From the NCBI GenBank assembly GCA_021324175.1, contig JAJPJP010000377.1, positions 1 through 59,642 of the forward strand: DNA of 59,642 bases, given 5' to 3'. The notes under the pieces are model-generated. The model searched no databases. It was not told the DNA's origin and saw only the letters and a program-made list of their open reading frames with translations. The translations under genes were made by a program, and so were the position numbers. Source of the DNA: Chitinophagia bacterium. GTDB taxonomy: Bacteria; Bacteroidota; Bacteroidia; Chitinophagales; Chitinophagaceae. Of the stretch, positions 1 through 9,244 are shown one piece after another. Each line of letters opens with the position of its first letter. The stretch's first letter is position 1.

Positions 1-2778
1 AATGATCGAACTTCGAAGATATGGAGTGCGGCAAGCGGCCGGCTATTCGCGGACTTACGTTCGCATGTGCCCATGCCAACGCATGCGGCCATAAGCCCGG
101 ACGGACGGATAATTGTTGCCATCTACCAGGATAGCTTGGCGAGAGTCTGGGATGGCGGAGATGGTCGCCTCCTTCGATGTCTTTCGGGCCCTGTCAATCC
201 ATTGTCTCCGGTAGTTTTCAGCCCGGGCGGAAAATTTTTTTTGGTCGCGTCATGTTCCAACGACTGCCTCATCTACCGGTCAGGGGACTACCCCACCCCC
301 CAGCTGCTCCGCGGTCACACGGACTGGTTGACTTCGGCCGCCTTTAGCCCGGACGAAAAATATGTCGCTACCGGTTCCTGGGACAGTACGGTAAGGATTT
401 GGCAAATAGCCACCGGCAAATGCCTCAGAGCAATGCGCGGACAAAAGAACGTCGTCGCATCGGTTGCTTTTGACCCGGCGGGCCGCAGCGTCACGAGCGC
501 TTCCTGGGATCATACGGCGATGATTTGGAAATTGTCCGGCACACATTCTCCGTCCGTCCTGCGCGGTCACCGGGATGAGGTACGCAACGCCGCCTATAGT
601 CCCAACGGACTTTATGTGGTTACTTCTTCTTGGGACAGTACGGCAAAAATCTGGCTGTCCCGAACCGGCAAGCTGATCCATACGCTCAAAGGACATCGCG
701 ATTTTGTCAACGAGGCGGGGTTTAGTCCCGACGGAGCCAAGGTGTACACCGTCTCCATGGATGGCACAGCCAAAATCTGGGACCTCGTTAGTGGAAGATG
801 CATCCGGACGCTTTCGGGACATTCCCGCGCGGTTATACACGCGATCTTCAGTAAAGATTCCAAAAGAATTTATACTGCCTCCTGGGACAATACCATCAAG
901 ATCTGGGAGGTAAAAACCGGAAAGCTGCAGCAAAGCCTGGATTCCCATGAAGCGCCCCTGGAATCGATGGACATGGACCGCGAAGGCCGCGACCTGATCA
1001 GCGCCTCCGAAGATAACACCATAAAAAAATGGTCGGCTGTTTCCGGCTCCCTGCAATACAGTTTTTTCCCGGTCGACAGGGATGACTATCTCCTGATGGA
1101 CGGCAGGGGCCGCTATGATGGCACAGAAGGCGCCAGGCGCATGTTGTACTTTGCCTGCGGACCGAGACTGGAAGACCTCGAACAATTCAAGAACCTGATG
1201 TGGGAGCCCTCACTGGCCAAGAAATGCAACGGTTTAGATGAGGAACCGATTACCGCTTCGAGGCTATCGGACATCAAAGTCTGTAACTATTCACCCCTGG
1301 TCGAACAGTCTATGCGGGGTGATAGTGTCTTCGAGTTCAAAATCACCCCGGGAGCCGGAGGAGTAGGCAGGCTGGACCTCTGCGTAAACCGAAAACAGGT
1401 CGCAAGCTTTGAACCGCAAAATCTCCAAAAAGAAAACGGCTCCTTTTGGTTATCCGTTGACAGGAGGGCGGTCCAGGATTATTTTTTGCCGGGTGAGGAA
1501 AACACCGTCTATCTGAAAATTTCCACCCTGGACGGTCAAACCCTGACACGCGGAAATCCCATCGCATCAACAGCCGCCCCGCGCCCCGCTACCAGTGCGA
1601 ACGTTTACCTCGTCATCGCCGGAGTCAGCAAGTATAAAGGCAAGGACCTCCGGCTCAATTATGCAGCAAAAGATGCCGCTGATTTTTCGGCCGTCATCAC
1701 CGCTGCAGCAAGGAAACTCTTTGATATCGATGGTACCGAACATGTCCATCCCTATCTTTTTCTGACGGACAGCCTCGCCCGCCAGCCGCTTAAGCGAAAT
1801 ATCGCATCCGTCGTTGACACCATCTCCCGGCTGGCGCGCGCCCAGGATATCCTGCTGGTATTTTTTGCAGGTCATGGGTTGATGGAACCAAATAAAAAAA
1901 CTTATTATGTGCTGACCAGCGACGCGGCCGATTTCAATATTTCGGGGATCGAAGACCAGGTTGCCGTCAGCACGGATGAACTCAATCAGTGGAGTAGCCG
2001 GATTAAGGCAAACAAGCAGGTGCTGATCCTGGACGCTTGCAGCAGCGGCCAGGTGATCAGCAATTTGAGCACGCTGTTTAACCGCGGAGACGTTCCAGCC
2101 GATCAGCAACGGGCTCTTGAAGAGTTAAAAGATAAAACCGGGCTATATATCCTATGCGCATCGGCTTCAGGACAGGCTGCACGGGAATCGGGGCTGTACA
2201 ACCAGGGCCTTCTCACCTATGCCCTGCTTTCTGGTATCAAATTCGGAGAGGCCATGAAAAACGACAAATTTATAGACGTCAGCATGTGGTTCAATTTCGC
2301 CAGCCAGGAAGTCAGGAAACTGGCCAGGGAAGCGGGCTCCGATCAACAACCCCAAATTCTTGGCAGCGCGAGCTTTGACATCGGCATCGCTGATAATGAC
2401 ATCGTAAGCAGGATCAACCTGTTTTCCAAAAAAAAGATTTTCCTGCGGTCGCGATTCGTCGACGACGAGGTGCTTCTTACCGATGGGTTGAATTTTACCG
2501 GCGTGGTAGATCGCGAACTGAACAACCTGTCCGAAAAAGGCAGGGAAAGCCCGCTTGTCTTTGTGCCCGACAATGGCGCCGACAGCGCTTTTTCCCTGCA
2601 CGGCAAATACCAGGTGTTTGGAGACAGCGTCAGGATAAAAGTGTATCTCATCATGGGTCAGAAAAAACTCCTATATTCCTTTGAACAAAGGGGGCTGGTC
2701 AATGACCGCGATGAACTGGCGGCAGCCCTGGTTTCAAGAATCCGGAAATATATTGTCAATTTCACATTCAAAGAGTAA
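1..2778 (+). CDS. WD40-repeat / caspase-like (peptidase C14) protein, 5' end truncated by window edge
   Basis: Frame is open from base 1 (NDRTSKIWSAASGRLF...), so the true start lies upstream. At least 8 WD40-like repeats (SWDSTVRIW, SWDHTAMIW, SWDSTAKIW, MDGTAKIW, SWDNTIKIW). Caspase-type His motif LVFFAGHG (His codon 1873-1875) and Cys motif ILDACSSG (Cys codon 2038-2040). Confidence 0.92.
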   Translation, partial: NDRTSKIWSAASGRLFADLRSHVPMPTHAAISPDGRIIVAIYQDSLARVWDGGDGRLLRCLSGPVNPLSPVVFSPGGKFFLVASCSNDCLIYRSGDYPTPQLLRGHTDWLTSAAFSPDEKYVATGSWDSTVRIWQIATGKCLRAMRGQKNVVASVAFDPAGRSVTSASWDHTAMIWKLSGTHSPSVLRGHRDEVRNAAYSPNGLYVVTSSWDSTAKIWLSRTGKLIHTLKGHRDFVNEAGFSPDGAKVYTVSMDGTAKIWDLVSGRCIRTLSGHSRAVIHAIFSKDSKRIYTASWDNTIKIWEVKTGKLQQSLDSHEAPLESMDMDREGRDLISASEDNTIKKWSAVSGSLQYSFFPVDRDDYLLMDGRGRYDGTEGARRMLYFACGPRLEDLEQFKNLMWEPSLAKKCNGLDEEPITASRLSDIKVCNYSPLVEQSMRGDSVFEFKITPGAGGVGRLDLCVNRKQVASFEPQNLQKENGSFWLSVDRRAVQDYFLPGEENTVYLKISTLDGQTLTRGNPIASTAAPRPATSANVYLVIAGVSKYKGKDLRLNYAAKDAADFSAVITAAARKLFDIDGTEHVHPYLFLTDSLARQPLKRNIASVVDTISRLARAQDILLVFFAGHGLMEPNKKTYYVLTSDAADFNISGIEDQVAVSTDELNQWSSRIKANKQVLILDACSSGQVISNLSTLFNRGDVPADQQRALEELKDKTGLYILCASASGQAARESGLYNQGLLTYALLSGIKFGEAMKNDKFIDVSMWFNFASQEVRKLAREAGSDQQPQILGSASFDIGIADNDIVSRINLFSKKKIFLRSRFVDDEVLLTDGLNFTGVVDRELNNLSEKGRESPLVFVPDNGADSAFSLHGKYQVFGDSVRIKVYLIMGQKKLLYSFEQRGLVNDRDELAAALVSRIRKYIVNFTFKE

Positions 2779-2787
2779 ACGCCATTC

Positions 2788-3762
2788 GTGAAAACACCCC
2801 TCATTTTTTTGAATCCTCTCGGTCTTGCCATGGCCATCTCCCTTGCTTCATGTGCCGGCTCCCCTTTTGGGTCCGCCGTAAATAGCGAGCGGTTACATAT
2901 GAAAATTAAGGAACAAAAAAATGTCATCGTCGCAGATCAGCTTAAATCACAAAAGGTCCTGACGATGGATGAAAGGGCAGAGGCCGATAAGGACGCCCCG
3001 CGCGGGCCGCTGGCGACGATGTCGGTGGATGTGATTTCGCTTGCCACGGATGCGATCAAGAACATCATCGCCAATGATAAAAAACGATATAATGCTTCGT
3101 ATTCCTTCGGTCTTACTGATCTTTATTTTTATGACCAGTTGTCCAACGAGGGGGCTTTTGACCCTGTGGGCATGCAGTTCAGCGGATTTCGGATTTTCCG
3201 GACATTTAAAAACGCCGCGGGCGATGAAGACACGGCCCTTGCGGCAGACTTTGGGCTGGATACCACCAACAGCTATGAAATCATCAACAATTCCAGTTTT
3301 CATCTTAAGCTAAGGGATTTTCATCTCCGGTTTGCCAAGGCAAAAATTCCGAAAGGAGGAGACAACAAATTAAACCTCGATTTTGAAATTACATTTCTCA
3401 CCTCCTATGTCAATAGCCAGGGTCTCATCTTTGACAGTGCCGTGCTTGGAAAATTTTACCTGTTCGTTCGCAACGCGCCTCTCGACAGCAGCAGCCCGGG
3501 CTATGCCGGATATTATGCGAGCATGAAGGACTCTTCGCTCACCGGCAGGTCCTTCATCATTCCAAGATCCTTTGGATACCACCGCGAACCCGACGGGCAA
3601 ACCAAGCCCAGTTATAGCCGTGGTCAATATTCGATTGAAATCAAGGTGAAGGAAAGTTCAAAAAATAGATTTGTCAACAAAGTACTCCTCGAAAATGCCA
3701 ATATCATTATCGACGCCGGGGGAAGCAGCCTGAAAGCGGCGCCGGTGTTAAAAAAACTTTGA
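2788..3762 (+). CDS. putative lipoprotein of unknown function
   Basis: GTG start 9 nt after the caspase stop codon. Signal peptide with lipobox (AISLASCAGS). No family recognised. Confidence 0.8.
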   Translation: MKTPLIFLNPLGLAMAISLASCAGSPFGSAVNSERLHMKIKEQKNVIVADQLKSQKVLTMDERAEADKDAPRGPLATMSVDVISLATDAIKNIIANDKKRYNASYSFGLTDLYFYDQLSNEGAFDPVGMQFSGFRIFRTFKNAAGDEDTALAADFGLDTTNSYEIINNSSFHLKLRDFHLRFAKAKIPKGGDNKLNLDFEITFLTSYVNSQGLIFDSAVLGKFYLFVRNAPLDSSSPGYAGYYASMKDSSLTGRSFIIPRSFGYHREPDGQTKPSYSRGQYSIEIKVKESSKNRFVNKVLLENANIIIDAGGSSLKAAPVLKKL

Positions 3763-3765
3763 CCG

Positions 3766-5274
3766 TCAGGCAGGGTGCGCCGCAGCGGGTTGCTTGATGG
3801 GATCTGTTTTGGTGCTCTTGTCCAAGGTGATTTTCATTTGAATCCGGTCCTGCTGGTATTTTGGCCAGTCAAAGCTCATGAGAAAGTCACAGGCGGCCTG
3901 TGCACCCCTGATAAACATCTTAAGTTTTTCCTGGTCAGATACAAAAAAATTGAGCCAGTTAAACTCGAAGAGGGGAATCTTTCCAATGCCTTTTTTGAAC
4001 ACATTGTTTTTGATGAGAAAATCCTTATCGTAATAATAGCGGATGGTATTGAACAGCTTTCCCAGGTAAATCGTAAAACTCCAGGGAGCAATTTCAGTCT
4101 TGTTATCCTGGCGACTGGGATCTTCATCCTCCAGGTCGATGCCCCAGGAAGGCAGCCTGGGCTCGACCACACGCGGGTTATAAAATATATTGATAGGGAA
4201 ATTCGAAAGCATGCCCCCGTCAATAAACCGGGCTATGGCTGGTATTTCCTGGTCATCGCCAAAATGTTCTTGCCACGCATTGCGGATGGACTCGCTGGAC
4301 GTGTCAATGTTGTCGATAACATGTGATTCGAAAAAAATGGGGATAGACATGGAGGCCCGTACAAAATGGGCGGGGTGCAGGTCATCCACCCTCTCCCTGA
4401 AAAGATTGGCCATTTTGGGAAACTCGACCTTGTTTTCCGAAACCAGCTCCGATGTGATAATGGTGATATCGCCCGCCAGCGTATCGGCGTTCTGCGTGGC
4501 TGGGTTTCTCACGTTCAAATGCGGTATGGCGGACGCTTTTTCATTGAGTGCGGTAACCGTCGAAACCCCGTTTTCATCCATGATCTTTTTCATCCACTCG
4601 AAAAAGAAATTCCCCGGGTTCACCCCATGCCCGCTTTGCCGCAGGCTTCGGAAAAGGTGATTTAAGTACAGGATAAACGCTCCCATGGCGATCAAATGGA
4701 TGATGGTGAGTGCCACGCAAACAGGCAGGAGGATCCGCGCCCACTCCATAGCCCGAAAGGAAATCATGATCATGTCCAGGCACACGAGCGCAATGAGCCA
4801 GATGAGGAGGCCGTCGAAAAACTCCTTAAGGTTGGTCTCAAATTTCTTGTTGGTGATAAAATTCCTGATCAGCCAGCGGATAACCGGCGGTCCGTCCACG
4901 AGGTCAAAAAAATTCAGGTCGCAGAGATGTTTCAGAATCTTTTCCGATTTGGGTTCCTCTTTCTTTCCGATCACGACAATCAGTGAGGTATTGATGGCCC
5001 CGGCGCTGGTTCCCGCCATGCGCAAAAAGCGGATGCCGGCCTGTTCCAGAATATAGGTATAACCAACCAGGGAGACGCCCAACACGCCGCCGCCCTTTTG
5101 AACCAGGTTTACATATTGATGACCGTAATCATCCAGCGTGTCCGAGATAAACAGGTTTTCAAAGTTCTCCCCGAATTTGTTTTTAAGTTGGCTGATGCAT
5201 GCGGTCACATCCGGGTGTCGTAAAAAATCCTCCGTTGTCAGGGCGGGCTGATCAGGTTTGGCAGTTTTAATCAT
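3766..5274 (-). CDS. patatin-like phospholipase with internal transmembrane segment
   Basis: Glycine-rich GGGVLGVSLVG, nucleophile motif GTSAG, catalytic DGG (FIDGGMLSNFPI). Hydrophobic stretch LLIWLIALVCLDMIMISF...ILLPVCVALTIIHLIAMGAFILYL lies between them. Confidence 0.9.
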   Translation of the reverse strand: MIKTAKPDQPALTTEDFLRHPDVTACISQLKNKFGENFENLFISDTLDDYGHQYVNLVQKGGGVLGVSLVGYTYILEQAGIRFLRMAGTSAGAINTSLIVVIGKKEEPKSEKILKHLCDLNFFDLVDGPPVIRWLIRNFITNKKFETNLKEFFDGLLIWLIALVCLDMIMISFRAMEWARILLPVCVALTIIHLIAMGAFILYLNHLFRSLRQSGHGVNPGNFFFEWMKKIMDENGVSTVTALNEKASAIPHLNVRNPATQNADTLAGDITIITSELVSENKVEFPKMANLFRERVDDLHPAHFVRASMSIPIFFESHVIDNIDTSSESIRNAWQEHFGDDQEIPAIARFIDGGMLSNFPINIFYNPRVVEPRLPSWGIDLEDEDPSRQDNKTEIAPWSFTIYLGKLFNTIRYYYDKDFLIKNNVFKKGIGKIPLFEFNWLNFFVSDQEKLKMFIRGAQAACDFLMSFDWPKYQQDRIQMKITLDKSTKTDPIKQPAAAHPA

Positions 5275-5321
5275 GGCAGTTTGGAAACCTGAATTTTTAC
5301 TTTTGTTATACCGGGACCCGA

Positions 5322-5345
5322 TTTATAATTTACTTTTATAATTTA
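5322..5345 (+). repeat. two tandem copies of TTTATAATTTA (13-bp period) abutting the CHASE2 start codon
   Basis: Exact 11-bp matches at 5322-5332 and 5335-5345. Confidence 0.8.
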
Positions 5346-6547
5346 TGGGCGCCAGAAAGATTCTAAAGCCTGTCAGGACAAGCCAAGTCATCCTTTCCTG
5401 CATCAGCGGTCTGGTAGTGCTCGTCATAACCCTGATTTATCAAAACTTTGATTATACTATTTCAGCAGAGGATGCTTTTATTTCCAAATTTTCCTACTGG
5501 AAATTTAAAATCTTTTCGCGAATTCCGAAAAAGAACGCCGATTTTGTTTTTATCAATACCGGCCGGGATCTCGCGCTGGTAGATGATACGGCAAGCGCCG
5601 GCAATATTGTGATCAGCGACCGCGAGAAACTCTGGCGACTTTTGCATTTCATCAATGCGCAGGCGACAAAGCCCGCTTTCACCGTCATCGATTTGCAGTT
5701 TTATTACCCCTATAGCATCTCGCCGCATATTGATACGCTTATACAGCAGGAACTTGACGGCAATGCCAATACGCTCATTGCGATCCTGCCGCGGCCCGGG
5801 AACCTGACAGAATATATGCTCCCACTCTACCGTTGCAAGTACGGGTTTTCCGAATATGGGACATATGGGTCGGGCTTCAACAAGTTTCGCATTTTCAACC
5901 GGGAAAATATTCACTCGATACCCGTCCTCCTCGATGAAATGCTCAGCCATTCAGTCTACAAAGACCACGGTCTTTTTTCGACCTGCGACGGCCATTTGTG
6001 CATGTCGGATATCTGGCCCAGTTATTATCTCAACGATCAGGCGCTTGAAAACAACCAGTACCTGCCTTACGCCCAGTACTATACCCTCGGCGACCTGCTC
6101 ACGGGCATCCGGTACTCCCCCGGCGCATTCGCAAAAAATCTGGCAGGAAAAATTATTATGATCGGGAATTTCGAGCTCGACAACCATAGCACCGCGATCG
6201 GCGTTTTGCCCGGTTCAGTCATTGTGGCTGACATCTATCTTTCGTTGCTTAACCAGCACCATTTTGTTAATTATTGGTTTTTAGTGATTTGCTGGGTAGT
6301 ATTCTCAGGGCTAAGTTGGCTTTCCTGGTTCAGCAAAGTGCCGGAATTAAAGATCCGGCTGAATTTTATTTTTTCGCCTCATCTGGTCAATCTCATAAAA
6401 ACGTATATTTCATATTTCGGTTCGATGTTCTTTTTGTCGCTCATTGCCATGTTCTTTTTCAACATGCAGATCGCGCTTTTCCTGCCAAGTTTTATTTTTT
6501 CCCTTATCGAATATTTCAGGCAAAAAAGATACCTTCCGAAAAAATAA
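5345..6547 (+). CDS. CHASE2-domain membrane protein (stand-alone sensor, no recognisable cytoplasmic output domain)
   Basis: N-terminal TM helix, extracytoplasmic region with CHASE2-like features (SAEDAFISKFSYWKFK, VFINTGRD, KIIMIGNFELDNHSTAIGVLPGSVIVADIYLSLL), then several C-terminal TM helices. Confidence 0.8.
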   Translation: MGARKILKPVRTSQVILSCISGLVVLVITLIYQNFDYTISAEDAFISKFSYWKFKIFSRIPKKNADFVFINTGRDLALVDDTASAGNIVISDREKLWRLLHFINAQATKPAFTVIDLQFYYPYSISPHIDTLIQQELDGNANTLIAILPRPGNLTEYMLPLYRCKYGFSEYGTYGSGFNKFRIFNRENIHSIPVLLDEMLSHSVYKDHGLFSTCDGHLCMSDIWPSYYLNDQALENNQYLPYAQYYTLGDLLTGIRYSPGAFAKNLAGKIIMIGNFELDNHSTAIGVLPGSVIVADIYLSLLNQHHFVNYWFLVICWVVFSGLSWLSWFSKVPELKIRLNFIFSPHLVNLIKTYISYFGSMFFLSLIAMFFFNMQIALFLPSFIFSLIEYFRQKRYLPKK

Positions 6548-6632
6548 ATTCGGATTAGCGTTTGGACCGGACCCTGGATTTATTTTAACTTTAAATGGCG
6601 AGATGCGGCCTGACGACTGACTTATTTGCACT

Positions 6633-9239
6633 ATGAGACGCTCGATATTCCTACTTGCTTTGACCGGCTGGTTTTTTGCGCGGGCGCAGAATCCGGATCT
6701 GGATAAAAAGATCCAGGAATTGTCCGCTGCCATCCAGACCAACAGCGGCAATGTGGGAGCATACATTGCCCGCAGCCAGGCCTATGCCGATAAAGGAGCC
6801 TACCAGGCCTCCGAATTGGATTGCCAGGCAGGACTCATGCTTGATCCCAAAAATCATGTGCTTTGGAGGAATCTTGGATATGCACACTACATGCAGAGTA
6901 AGTTTGACTCCTCGGTTGCTGACTACAAAAAGGCCCTGCGCATCGCACCCCGCGACACGATTGCCTGGAGGGGCCTCGGGTTGGCTTATTACTACAAAAA
7001 AGAGTATGATTCATCCATCAAAATGTTTGATAAGGCAATATCCCTGGACGAAAAATATGTCGAAGCGTATGCAGGCAGGGCAAGTTCTGAACTGGCCTAC
7101 GACAAACCGGACAACAACCAGCTGGCCCTTCAGGACTATGACCGGATGATTCAGCTCGCCCCGAACCGGGAATTAGGGTGGTATTACCGGGCCTGGCTTT
7201 ATAACCGCATGCATCAATACGATCATGCCATTGCCGATGCCCGCCAGGCCCTTGCCCTGAATCCCAGATATAGCTATGCATGGCATGAATTAGCACTCGC
7301 CTATTATAACAAAGCAGATTATGTCACAGCCACACGGTTTTTTAGTGAGTGTCTCAAGTACGATTCCTCCAACTATGATGTATGGAACTTCCAGGGGTAT
7401 TGCTATTTAGATGATAAAAAATATGATTCCGCTCTTTGGAGTTACCGGAAGATGATTTCCATGCAGCCCTCAAATCCCGCGGGATTGTACTGGGCAGCCA
7501 GGGTTTACAGCACGAAGAACAACAATGATTCAGCCATGGTTTTGCTCAATGCGGCGCTGCAAATAAACGCGGACTACGCGGATGCCCTGAATTACCGCGG
7601 GTGGCTTTATTATAAAGCAGGCAAATTTGATTCTGCAATTTCGGACTACGAAAGGATCCTTAGCGGCGATTCCCGTAATGCCCTGGTTTGGAGCAATTTG
7701 GGAATCGTCCATTACACACAGGGTAAGTACGGCCTGGCCATTAGCGACTGCAAGGAAGCGCTAAAAATAGATTCATTGAATGCCGGGTACACGACAAATC
7801 TTATCGTCGACTATATGGCTGACCAGAAGTACGACAAGGCTTACGGATTGTTTCAGTATTACCGCGAGAAAAAGCTTAACGGTTATGCCGACGGAATTTC
7901 CAGCTATTATTTTGTCAAAAAGTATATTGCTTCTGCGGAGTTTCTGCAGAGCGAAGACTATGACCACGCGCTTCCTTCCCTTCAAACTGCCCTGACAGAA
8001 TATAAGAGAGCAGATACCGCCCGGGATAGCAGCCCCTATGTCTACAGCATGTATTCCAATGTGCTGGCCACGCTGGCTTTTGTTTACCAGCAAACCGGGG
8101 ACAAGGAAAAGGCTTTGGAATATTACAAGAAATCAGACATTGTCGGGCTCGCAAAGGACTTGCAGAAATCAAAGATCCAGCGCCTGCAGGATGATTTGAG
8201 CCGCAGCAAAGCCATCGCCGACAAGGGTCCGCAGATACAGCTCCTGTCTCCAGCCATCGTCCAGGGCAATACCGTCAGCGCTGAAGGTGACGGAAAGTTA
8301 TTTGTCAGCGGCACCGTGCAAAGTGAAATGGGAATTGACTGGCTGCGTATCAATGGTAACAACGTGACTGTCCAGACCAATGGATATTTTTCTGCAAATC
8401 TAACCGGTGACCTGAAGAGCTTTGTGATCCAGGCAGAAGATAAAGATGGCCGTATCAGCTCGCAGAATTTCCAAATCCAGCAGGGAGCCACCTCCGTGCA
8501 AGATTCAATTCCCGGCGTGGCATCAGGCCCGCGGCCGGTATTTCATGCGGTGTTGATTGCCTGCAGCAACTATGCCGGAGACAAGTGGTCAAAACTTCCT
8601 TCCACTATCGACGAAGCCAATTCCTATAAGGCGTTGCTGACAGCAAATTATGGATTTGACAAAAAGAATATTTTGGAATTGTATGACAAAGGCGGGCACG
8701 ATATACTGGCTTCGCTCAGCTCAAAACTTGAATCCCTGAATGAAAATGATAACCTGGTCGTCCTTTTTGCAGGGCACGGGACTTATCGCGGCGACGGCAA
8801 CGACCGGATTGGCTATTGGGTACCCCTCAATGCGAACGACCCGCTGGACTATATCTCTAATATCAAACTCACTGAACTGATCATCGGCTGCCGGGCAAAG
8901 CATATCCTGTTGTTATCAGATGCCTGCTACAGTTCCGCGATGAGGGGCGATGAAAATGGTGACGACAATGCCGGGGCTACGCAGAAATATGAATTCAATC
9001 TGAAAAGCAGACAGGTGCTCACCAGTGGAGGCTTGGAGAAAGTGCCTGGCAACAGCATTTTTATTCATATGGTTGAAAAAGTCCTCCGACAGAATGACCA
9101 AAAATACCTTTCCGTTAAAGAGCTATATAGCCTTATTTTCAGCGCCGTCAGAAACCAGACCAATAACGAACCCGAATTGAATATTTTTGGAACCAATGGA
9201 AACGAGGGCGGACAGTTTTATTTTATTCGCACCAATTGA
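6633..9239 (+). CDS. exported TPR / Ig-like / caspase-like (peptidase C14) protein
   Basis: Signal peptide MRRSIFLLALTGWFFARAQ, about 10 TPR-like repeats, beta-sandwich-like linker (PQIQLLSPAIVQGNTV...INGNNVTVQTNGYFSANL), caspase motifs LFAGHG (His codon 8775-8777) and SDACYSS (Cys codon 8925-8927). Confidence 0.92.
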   Translation: MRRSIFLLALTGWFFARAQNPDLDKKIQELSAAIQTNSGNVGAYIARSQAYADKGAYQASELDCQAGLMLDPKNHVLWRNLGYAHYMQSKFDSSVADYKKALRIAPRDTIAWRGLGLAYYYKKEYDSSIKMFDKAISLDEKYVEAYAGRASSELAYDKPDNNQLALQDYDRMIQLAPNRELGWYYRAWLYNRMHQYDHAIADARQALALNPRYSYAWHELALAYYNKADYVTATRFFSECLKYDSSNYDVWNFQGYCYLDDKKYDSALWSYRKMISMQPSNPAGLYWAARVYSTKNNNDSAMVLLNAALQINADYADALNYRGWLYYKAGKFDSAISDYERILSGDSRNALVWSNLGIVHYTQGKYGLAISDCKEALKIDSLNAGYTTNLIVDYMADQKYDKAYGLFQYYREKKLNGYADGISSYYFVKKYIASAEFLQSEDYDHALPSLQTALTEYKRADTARDSSPYVYSMYSNVLATLAFVYQQTGDKEKALEYYKKSDIVGLAKDLQKSKIQRLQDDLSRSKAIADKGPQIQLLSPAIVQGNTVSAEGDGKLFVSGTVQSEMGIDWLRINGNNVTVQTNGYFSANLTGDLKSFVIQAEDKDGRISSQNFQIQQGATSVQDSIPGVASGPRPVFHAVLIACSNYAGDKWSKLPSTIDEANSYKALLTANYGFDKKNILELYDKGGHDILASLSSKLESLNENDNLVVLFAGHGTYRGDGNDRIGYWVPLNANDPLDYISNIKLTELIIGCRAKHILLLSDACYSSAMRGDENGDDNAGATQKYEFNLKSRQVLTSGGLEKVPGNSIFIHMVEKVLRQNDQKYLSVKELYSLIFSAVRNQTNNEPELNIFGTNGNEGGQFYFIRTN

Positions 9240-9244
9240 ACTGC

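Noticed and set aside
280-1185. Long antisense ORF (301 aa) and many other antisense ORFs in the track
   Set aside because: They lie opposite well-supported coding sequence, show no recognisable domains and are expected in this composition.
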